From Butyricicoccus sp. Marseille-Q5471 (GTDB taxonomy: Bacteria; Bacillota; Clostridia; Oscillospirales; Butyricicoccaceae), in contig NZ_CATNVC010000013.1 of assembly GCF_951230135.1 (NCBI RefSeq), forward strand, positions 1-57,663: a DNA stretch of 57,663 nucleotides, written 5' to 3'. Below the pieces are notes generated by a model. It had not been told where the DNA came from. It did not search any database and was given only the letters and a program-made list of their open reading frames with translations. This document shows, piece after piece, positions 51,501 to 57,663 of the stretch. The position numbers and the translations under genes are program-made. Each line of letters begins with the position of its first letter. Position 1 is the first letter of the stretch.

Positions 51501-52598
51501 TTGCAAAAGTATGATTGGATGCGCCGCGCTCTTTTGCTCGCGGCGCGCGGCGCAGGACACGTCAACCCCAATCCCATGGTCGGCTGTGTAATTGTCAAGA
51601 ACGGTCATGTCATTGGCGAAGGTTGGCATGAACAATACGGCGGACTGCACGCAGAGCGCAACGCACTGTCCGCCTGCACGGAAGACCCGGCGGGCGCAAC
51701 CATGTATGTCACGCTCGAGCCCTGCTGCCACTGGGGCAAAACGCCGCCGTGCACCGAGGCGATTATAGAGAAACGCATCGCGCACGTTGTGGTTGGCTGC
51801 TGCGATCCGAATCCGCTCGTCGCGGGAAAAGGATGTGCAATACTGCGCAGTGCGGGCATTTCTGTAGAAACAGGCGTGCTGGAGGCTGAATGCCGTCAGC
51901 TAAACGAAGTGTTTTTTCAGTTCATCTCGCATCAGACGCCCTTTGTTCTGATGAAATATGCAATGACGCTGGACGGAAAGCTTGCCGCGCACACTGGCGA
52001 CAGCCGTTGGGTTACAGGCGAAGCTGCCCGCGCACATGTGCATGAGACCCGCAGCCGTCTGTCCGCAATCATGGTTGGCATCGGCACGGTGCTTGCGGAC
52101 GATCCCCTGCTCACCTGCCGCATGGACGGCGGCTGCAATCCGGTGCGTATTCTATGTGACAGCCATTTGCGCACGCCGCCCGATTGTCGCATCATGCGCA
52201 CTGCTCACGACGTCCGAACCATAATCGCTGCGGTCGAGCGAAATGAGCACGCCTCTGTATTGGAGCAAAAAGGTGCAGAAATTCTACTTTGCAGCGAACG
52301 CGACGGACACGTCGATTTAAACGACCTGATGCGCAAGCTTGGCGCGATGAAAATTGACAGTGTCCTTTTGGAAGGCGGCAGTGCACTGCATTTTGCGGCG
52401 CTGCAGGCCGGAATCGTAAACAAGGTACACGCCTACATAGCGCCCAAGCTGATTGGCGGTGCGACGTCCAAAACTCCGGTCGGCGGTGCGGGGTTTGATA
52501 AAATGGCTGATGCAATCGCCCTGCAAAACCTGACGATAACGCCACTGGGCGATGATTTTCTGTTGGAAGGAGACCTGCCATGTTCACCGGAATTATAG
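51501..52598 (+). CDS. ribD: Bifunctional diaminohydroxyphosphoribosylaminopyrimidine deaminase/reductase
   Basis: RibD catalyses the second and third steps of riboflavin synthesis. The 365-residue protein has the N-terminal cytidine-deaminase-like zinc site (GGLHAERNAL and PCCHWGKTPPC) and the C-terminal reductase (MKYAMTLDGKLAAHTGDSRW, LLEGGSALHFAAL). The start is TTG at 51501 with GAGGTGA upstream; no ATG with a better site precedes the conserved YDWMRRAL. It overlaps ribE by 19 bases. Confidence 0.96.
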   Translation: MQKYDWMRRALLLAARGAGHVNPNPMVGCVIVKNGHVIGEGWHEQYGGLHAERNALSACTEDPAGATMYVTLEPCCHWGKTPPCTEAIIEKRIAHVVVGCCDPNPLVAGKGCAILRSAGISVETGVLEAECRQLNEVFFQFISHQTPFVLMKYAMTLDGKLAAHTGDSRWVTGEAARAHVHETRSRLSAIMVGIGTVLADDPLLTCRMDGGCNPVRILCDSHLRTPPDCRIMRTAHDVRTIIAAVERNEHASVLEQKGAEILLCSERDGHVDLNDLMRKLGAMKIDSVLLEGGSALHFAALQAGIVNKVHAYIAPKLIGGATSKTPVGGAGFDKMADAIALQNLTITPLGDDFLLEGDLPCSPEL

Positions 52599-53215
52599 AG
52601 GAAACCGGCCGTATTCTTCGCTTCGAGCGCGGTGCGAAGGGTGCACAGTTAACCGTTTCGGCAAGCACTGTGCTGACAGACACGAAAATTGGCGACAGCA
52701 TTGCGGTAAATGGCGTTTGCCTGACTGTAACCGCGATGTCTCACGATACATTCACTGCCGACGTAATGGCCGAAACCTTGCGACGCTCCAACCTTGGCGC
52801 GCTGTCCCACAGCGCATCGGTCAATCTTGAGCGCGCCATGCCTGCAATCGGGCGCTTTGGCGGACACATTGTGTCCGGTCACATTGACGGTACCGGAACG
52901 GTGACCGGTCTGCGCCAAGAGGATAATGCGACCTGGGTCACCATTGCTGCGCCCCCTTCCCTTCTACATTATATAGTAGAAAAAGGCTCAATCGCCATTG
53001 ACGGAATCAGTCTGACCGTTGCCACCGTGACCGACAACGATTTTGCGGTGTCAATCATTCCGCATACAGGAACAGAAACCACACTGCTCAACCGCAAATC
53101 AGGCGATCAGGTCAATTTAGAATGTGATATTCTCGGCAAATATGTTGAAAAGCTGCTTGCGCCGCAAAAAACCCGCGGTATTACAATGGAATTTTTATCT
53201 CAACACGGATTTTAA
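52580..53215 (+). CDS. ribE: Riboflavin synthase alpha subunit
   Basis: This enzyme dismutates two 6,7-dimethyl-8-ribityllumazine molecules into riboflavin. The 211-residue protein has two homologous lumazine-binding barrels, the first starting MFTGIIEETGRILRFERG with the SIAVNGVCLTV and NLERAM motifs, then GGHIVSGHIDGTG, the second with SIAIDGISLTVATV and NLECDILGKYVEKL. ATG 52580 follows GGAAGGAG and overlaps the ribD end, which suggests coupled translation. Confidence 0.96.
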   Translation: MFTGIIEETGRILRFERGAKGAQLTVSASTVLTDTKIGDSIAVNGVCLTVTAMSHDTFTADVMAETLRRSNLGALSHSASVNLERAMPAIGRFGGHIVSGHIDGTGTVTGLRQEDNATWVTIAAPPSLLHYIVEKGSIAIDGISLTVATVTDNDFAVSIIPHTGTETTLLNRKSGDQVNLECDILGKYVEKLLAPQKTRGITMEFLSQHGF

Positions 53216-53227
53216 GGAGTGATTTAT

Positions 53228-54424
53228 ATGAAAAACACAATGGAACAGGCCCTCGCCGATCTTAGAGCTGGCAAGAACATCCTAGTCCTCGACGATCCCG
53301 ACCGCGAAAACGAAGGTGATTTAATCTGTGCCGCGGAATTTGCAACCACTGAAAACGTTAATTTTATGGCGACGCACGCTAAGGGGCTCATCTGCATGCC
53401 TATGTCCGGCGCTTTGGCTGACCGCTTGGAACTGTCGCAGATGGTGGAAAACAATACCGATAACCACGAGACTGCCTTTACAGTATCGATTGATTATATC
53501 GATACCACAACCGGCATCTCCGCCGAGGAACGCGGACTGACCGCACGAAAGTGCGTTGACCCGAACGAAAAAGCTTCCGATTTCCGCCGTCCCGGCCATA
53601 TGTTCCCGCTGCGTGCGGTGGAAGGCGGCGTGCTCAAACGTTCGGGGCATACCGAAGCCACGGTTGATCTCTGTCGTCTCGCAGGCCTTGCCGAATGCGG
53701 TTTATGCTGTGAAATCATGCGTGAAGACGGCACGATGATGCGCACCGCCGAGCTCAAAGCCTTTGCCGAAGCGCATGATTTGACCATGATTTCACTTGCG
53801 GATATTATCGCATACCGTCACCAGACCGAAACATTGGTTGAACGCGTCGCCTGCGCTAAATTCCCAACCCGTTATGGTGAGTTTCTGATTTACGGGTTTG
53901 TCAATAAGCTGAACGGCGAACACCATGTGGCAATGACCATGGGCAACGTTGCTGACGGTGCCCCCGTTCTGTGCCGTGTGCACTCGGAATGCCTGACCGG
54001 TGACGCACTCGGCTCTGCGCGTTGTGACTGCGGCGAACAATATGACGCCGCAATGAAACTGATCGCGGCCGAGGGACGGGGCGTTCTCGTATACATGCGT
54101 CAGGAAGGCCGCGGCATCGGACTGATGAACAAGCTGCGCGCCTATGAGCTGCAGGATCAGGGCATGGATACGGTCGAGGCTAACGTTGCGCTTGGCTTTG
54201 CGCCTGATCTGCGTGATTACGGCATCGGCGCACAGATTCTCGACAATCTGGGTGTTCACCAGCTTCGCTTGTTGACCAACAACCCGACAAAGGTAGTCGG
54301 TCTTGGCGGCTATGGAATCGAGATTATCCAGCGCGTTCCCCTGCAGATTGCCGCCAATCCGTATGATGCATTCTATCTGAAAACCAAGCAGGCCAAAATG
54401 GATCATATGACCGTTTACGAATAA
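53228..54424 (+). CDS. ribBA: 3,4-dihydroxy-2-butanone-4-phosphate synthase / GTP cyclohydrolase II
   Basis: RibBA supplies both precursors of lumazine. The 398-residue protein has the RibB domain ([12 protein letters not shown], acidic metal site; [15 protein letters not shown]) and the RibA domain with the zinc-binding [17 protein letters not shown] and the GTP site [16 protein letters not shown] 53228 follows AAGGAG; an earlier in-frame GTG at 53219 lies within that site. It follows ribE by 12 bases. Confidence 0.97.
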   Translation: MKNTMEQALADLRAGKNILVLDDPDRENEGDLICAAEFATTENVNFMATHAKGLICMPMSGALADRLELSQMVENNTDNHETAFTVSIDYIDTTTGISAEERGLTARKCVDPNEKASDFRRPGHMFPLRAVEGGVLKRSGHTEATVDLCRLAGLAECGLCCEIMREDGTMMRTAELKAFAEAHDLTMISLADIIAYRHQTETLVERVACAKFPTRYGEFLIYGFVNKLNGEHHVAMTMGNVADGAPVLCRVHSECLTGDALGSARCDCGEQYDAAMKLIAAEGRGVLVYMRQEGRGIGLMNKLRAYELQDQGMDTVEANVALGFAPDLRDYGIGAQILDNLGVHQLRLLTNNPTKVVGLGGYGIEIIQRVPLQIAANPYDAFYLKTKQAKMDHMTVYE

Positions 54425-54477
54425 AATATCCGCACATATCACTCAAACAGTTCAATTATATTTAGGAGGATTTAATT

Positions 54478-54939
<462 letters not shown>

Positions 54940-54943
54940 TCCA

Positions 54944-54980
54944 TAACGAAGGCCGTGCAAGGTATGCACGGCCTTCGTTA
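54944..54980. terminator. Hairpin ending the riboflavin operon
   Basis: TAACGAAGGCCGTGCA pairs perfectly with TGCACGGCCTTCGTTA (16 bases) around AGGTA. There is no long T run on either side, so it may work as a weak bidirectional terminator between convergent genes or as an mRNA-protecting hairpin. Confidence 0.65.
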
Positions 54981-54995
54981 TGTTAATACTGTATT

Positions 54996-55937
54996 TCAGT
55001 CTATGACCAATGCTTCGCGCAAAGTACGCAAGCTGGACAAATGTCCGTCAAGCATGCTCAACGTCAAATCTTCCATTTCCAGTGAAACCTCATCATCATA
55101 TCCCGACATCCGCACAACCGAGAAGAATTCCTTCCACCACTTGGCATCGTGTCCGGCACCAACCGCAACATAATTCCATGCGCGGCGTGCAAACGCATCG
55201 ATTGGCTTGGTATCCAGCATACCGTTTGGCTGCCAATAGCGACGTTCGGGACGCGAATCCTTACCATGAATATGATAAATTGCGCCATGCTCACCCAAAA
55301 CACGTGCGGCCTCAATCGGATCGCCGCCCATCCAGAACAGATGAGAGGGATCCAGGTTCATACCTACCATAGGTCCGACCGCTTCACGCAGTTTAAGACA
55401 GGTTTCCGGATTGTACACCAGCTGCATGCCGTGGTTCTCAAGCGCAATTTTCTCTACGCCGCAATCCTCAGCCAGCTTGACAATCTCCTTCCACATAGGA
55501 ATGGCGACCTCATTCCACTGATAATTTAAAATATCCTGTGTTTCAGGTGGCCACGAAGTGGTTACCCAAACCGGCGTTTTATCACCTTTACAGCCCGCAG
55601 GCAGACCACTCATCATAATTATCTTCTTCACGCCGAGCATGCCTGCCAGTTCAAACGTCTTTCGGGTAACCTCCATTTCCTTTTCATATGCCAACGGATT
55701 GCCCGAACAGTTCAGTGCGCATAACTCCAGACCGCGCGCACGCATTGCATCATACCATTTCGTTCGTGCCGTACCGTCCCGTACCATTAAATCCAGATTG
55801 ATATGCGGCGCACCGGACCAGTTACCGGTGGCGATTTCAACCGCGGCGACCCGCTGATCCACGCAAAAGTCCAACATTTTTTCATAAGGCATATCAAGGG
55901 TACAGGTCTTTATTGCTAATCTCATAACTTCATACAT
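54996..55937 (-). CDS. Sugar phosphate isomerase/epimerase-family TIM-barrel protein
   Basis: The 313-residue protein has the AP-endonuclease-2/IolE-like metal-binding barrel pattern: RLAIKTCTLDMPYEK, ALNCSGNPLA, KIALENHGMQLV, VGMNLDPSHLFWMGGD (metal ligands Asp and His), IYHIHGKDSRP and the final VSLEMEDLTLSM. These enzymes isomerise or epimerise sugars or inosose. The substrate is unknown; it diverges from an RbsB-like sugar transporter that may supply it. The start could be 55937 or ATG 55925. Confidence 0.85.
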   Translation of the reverse strand: MYEVMRLAIKTCTLDMPYEKMLDFCVDQRVAAVEIATGNWSGAPHINLDLMVRDGTARTKWYDAMRARGLELCALNCSGNPLAYEKEMEVTRKTFELAGMLGVKKIIMMSGLPAGCKGDKTPVWVTTSWPPETQDILNYQWNEVAIPMWKEIVKLAEDCGVEKIALENHGMQLVYNPETCLKLREAVGPMVGMNLDPSHLFWMGGDPIEAARVLGEHGAIYHIHGKDSRPERRYWQPNGMLDTKPIDAFARRAWNYVAVGAGHDAKWWKEFFSVVRMSGYDDEVSLEMEDLTLSMLDGHLSSLRTLREALVID

Positions 55938-55959
55938 CCCATTCCAATAATTTTCGATA

Positions 55960-55989
55960 ATTTTACCACATTGTTACATAACTTTGCAA
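55960..55989 (-). promoter_or_regulatory. Predicted promoter of the isomerase-like gene
   Basis: TTGCAA (55989-55984) and TAAAAT (55965-55960) on the minus strand are 18 bases apart, about 23 bases before the start. The 55938-56282 gap also holds the divergent promoter and a cre-like site; I see no gene in it. Confidence 0.5.
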
Positions 55990-56177
55990 GCAATGTTGCC
56001 ATAATCTGACCAAATCTGCCAGCATTGCGCGGCTTTTTCTTTATGAATCTTGTTAAAAAAAATGATAATTGCACAATGCACAGTCTGCAAATCCCGAACT
56101 TTCGCTCTTTCCTTGTTAAGATGCACAAGGTCACCCCCACGACAATCTGTACATATCACGAAAATACCAACAAAGGC

Positions 56178-56206
56178 TTGTCAAAGTGCGCATGTTGCAT
56201 TAAAAT
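56178..56206 (+). promoter_or_regulatory. Predicted promoter of the RbsB-like transporter operon
   Basis: TTGTCA (56178-56183) and TAAAAT (56201-56206) are 17 bases apart. Transcription would start near 56213, just ahead of the cre-like site at 56219-56232. Confidence 0.55.
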
Positions 56207-56218
56207 ATTACCAGAGCG

Positions 56219-56232
56219 CGAAAGCGTTTCAG
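56219..56232 (+). promoter_or_regulatory. cre-like site (CcpA operator)
   Basis: CGAAAGCGTTTCAG is close to the catabolite-responsive element consensus WTGNAANCGNWNNCW, with the central AAGCGTTT intact. Its place at or just after the start of transcription would suit repression of the sugar transporter when glucose is plentiful. CcpA itself is not in this window. Confidence 0.5.
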
Positions 56233-56282
56233 AGTGTCTTACAATTGGGTAAGGCAAAACATAAAGGAGAGAGGTTTTTTAC

Positions 56283-57299
56283 ATGAAGAAGAGATTACTG
56301 GCATTGTTACTGGCAGGAGCTATGTGTGTAGGTCTGACCGCTTGCGGCGGCAGCAACGACGCACCGGCTACCACCGACACTCCGGCCGACACCTCGACTG
56401 ATGCCTCTGGCGACGCAGTCAGTGTTGACGTTATCCTGAAGACAACATCTTCTGAGTACTGGGGCTATGTAGTTGCAGGCGCCAAGGCGTACGCTGCTGA
56501 AAACCCCAACGTTACGGTTGACGTAAAGGGTGCTACCTCTGAGACCGCTTACGACGAGCAGCTGAACATGATTGAGACTGATCTGGCTTCGGACAAGTAT
56601 GACGGCTTCGTCATCGCTCCTCTGCAGGCTGATATGGTCGTTAACAAGATCAAGGGTCAGACCAAGCCGATCGTTGCTGTTGACACCAACATTGATGCTC
56701 CCGAAGTACTGTCCTTCGTAGGCACCGGTAACGAATCTGCCGGCGCACTGGGCGGCAAGGCTGCTGCTGAAGCTGCAAAGGCTGCTGGTTGGACTGAAAT
56801 CAAGGCAATCGAAATTGCTGGTGTTCAGGGCGACTCCACCAACGAAGCTCGTATGGCTGGCTACAAGAAGGGCGTTGAAGAGGCCGGCGGCACTTTCCTC
56901 AGCGATGAGGTTCAGTATGCTGACGCTGTTGCTGATAAGGCTGTAACCTCCATGGAAGCTATCATGCAGAACCATCCGGAAGGCATTGCAATCATCTGCG
57001 CAAACAACGATGATATGGCAATGGCAGCCGCTCGTGCCGCTAAGGGCAACGAAGCTTACAAGAACACCATCTTCCTTGGCTTCGACGGCATCCAGTCTGC
57101 TTGCACCGCTATCTTGGAAGGCAACCTGACCATGTCCGTTGCACAGCAGGGTTATGAGATGGGTTACCAGTCCGTGGACGCTATCGTTCGCGCACTGAAG
57201 GGCGAGACCCTTGAGAAGTTCATTGACTCCGGTGCCGATGTTGTCACCGCTGACAATGCGCAGAAGCGTTTGGAGACTCTCCAGGGCTACCTTGCTTAA
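56283..57299 (+). CDS. RbsB-like sugar-binding lipoprotein (ABC transporter)
   Basis: The 338-residue protein has a lipobox LTAC at residues 18-21, a Thr/Asp-rich linker and a periplasmic-binding-protein type I domain: ILKTTSSEYWGYVVAGAKAY, YDGFVIAPLQADMVV, IVAVDTNID, GVQGDSTNEARMAGYKKGV, CANNDDMAMAAARA and FLGFDGIQSACTAIL. Such proteins bind ribose, galactose, xylose or inositol. It follows GAGAGG. Its codon use is smoother than that of its neighbours, as expected for a highly expressed binding protein. An RbsA-like ATPase gene follows. Confidence 0.94.
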   Translation: MKKRLLALLLAGAMCVGLTACGGSNDAPATTDTPADTSTDASGDAVSVDVILKTTSSEYWGYVVAGAKAYAAENPNVTVDVKGATSETAYDEQLNMIETDLASDKYDGFVIAPLQADMVVNKIKGQTKPIVAVDTNIDAPEVLSFVGTGNESAGALGGKAAAEAAKAAGWTEIKAIEIAGVQGDSTNEARMAGYKKGVEEAGGTFLSDEVQYADAVADKAVTSMEAIMQNHPEGIAIICANNDDMAMAAARAAKGNEAYKNTIFLGFDGIQSACTAILEGNLTMSVAQQGYEMGYQSVDAIVRALKGETLEKFIDSGADVVTADNAQKRLETLQGYLA

Positions 57300-57340
57300 T
57301 TCCCTAGTTCCAACGAACTGAGAACGTAAGAGTGACGAGC

Positions 57341-57393
57341 GCCCCTGCTCAGATTTATGCTAGATAAATCAGCAGCAGGGGCCCCGTTTTTCT
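57341..57393 (+). terminator. Two-tier hairpin between binding protein and ATPase genes
   Basis: GCCCCTGCT pairs with AGCAGGGGC, and inside it GATTTAT pairs with ATAAATC around GCTAG; CCCCGTTTTTCTT follows. It likely ends most transcripts after the binding protein gene, letting a minority read on into the ATPase. I see nothing else in 57394-57536. Confidence 0.75.
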
Positions 57394-57536
57394 TAAAATA
57401 ACCTTTTCAACTGGATTGGCTTTCGGTTGACCGCCACATTTACGGCGCATGTCACTGCTTGAAGACCGCGCCGAGAGCGGTTTTTGACCAAAGCCATCCA
57501 CCCCCTACCCCATCTCGGAGAAAAAGGTGAAATGCA

Positions 57537-57663
57537 ATGAGCGAATATGTAGTAGAATTAAAAGATGCGGTAAAGCGGTTTCCGGGCGTCGTTGCATTAA
57601 AGAATATGCATTTGGCGGTCAAACCCGGCGAGATTCTGGGTCTGATCGGAGAAAACGGCGCAG
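57537..57663 (+). CDS. Sugar ABC transporter ATP-binding protein, RbsA/MglA type (5' end only)
   Basis: Translation from ATG 57537, preceded by AAAGGTG, gives MSEYVVELKDAVKRFPGVVA, then LKNMHLAVKPGEILGLIGENGA before the window ends inside the Walker A motif (GENGAG expected). The KRFPGVVAL and GEILGLIGENGA pattern is that of the first nucleotide-binding domain of two-domain ribose/galactose-type ATPases. The partner permease should follow outside the window. Confidence 0.88.
   Translation, partial: MSEYVVELKDAVKRFPGVVALKNMHLAVKPGEILGLIGENGA

Overview
This window comes from a Bacillota chromosome, most likely a gut-type Clostridia of the Oscillospirales or Butyricicoccaceae kind. The taxonomy is inference. 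The support is: strong GGAGG-type ribosome binding sites, a glmS ribozyme ahead of glmS, an FMN riboswitch ahead of ribDE-BA-H, ThyX as the only thymidylate synthase seen here, a SigH-like sigma factor, RqcH, TrmK, the UPF0210/ACT pair and a YesMN-type two-component system. Most housekeeping genes from about 9.2 to 51 kb lie on the minus strand.

Positions 1-9170 are an accessory island abutting the 3' end of guaA. From the left edge it holds: the last codons of an IS21-type IstB protein with its IS end; a DNA2-like SF1 helicase whose DUF2726/PD-(D/E)XK nuclease tail lies in the -1 frame behind an in-phase A_AAA_AAC heptamer; a first tyrosine recombinase whose 3' end runs into a degenerate tRNA-Arg(CCU)-like sequence; an HExxH metalloprotease-like gene cut by an in-frame UGA; a tRNA-Ser(CGA)-like 5' half inside a palindrome; a second tyrosine recombinase carrying a C-terminal SWIM zinc finger; an excisionase; and a third tyrosine recombinase next to guaA. 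The island reads as stacked or eroded integrative elements. Its left boundary is outside the window.

From 9.2 to 37.6 kb the window is conserved core: guaA; an SLH-domain exported protein; trmK-nif3-rqcH-dcd; small zinc and DUF1858 proteins; a SigH-like factor; ruvCAB-glmM and glmS under its self-cleaving ribozyme; trpS-wecA-wecB-(unknown)-methionine gamma-lyase-like; glpK on the opposite strand; mltG with a TrhP/U32 protein; and a packed run of small metabolic genes (thyX, DUF2156, GNAT, DJ-1, 5-formyltetrahydrofolate cyclo-ligase, CPBP protease).

From 37.9 to 46.2 kb are two small plus-strand genes (DUF1540 and a 47-residue protein), then a minus-strand operon: YesM-type kinase, YesN-type regulator, sugar-binding lipoprotein, two MalFG-type permeases and a uroporphyrinogen-decarboxylase-superfamily (methyltransferase-like) protein. 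From 46.4 to 51.0 kb lie UPF0210, its ACT partner, hemW and lepA. From 51.2 to 54.9 kb is the riboflavin operon. The right end has a sugar isomerase-like gene and the start of a second sugar ABC transporter (RbsB-like protein, then the first codons of an RbsA-like ATPase).

The best candidates for something new are the possible -1 frameshift joining helicase and nuclease, the recombinase-SWIM fusion, and the two tRNA-mimicking palindromes beside recombinase genes. No CRISPR array, rRNA gene or intact tRNA gene was seen.
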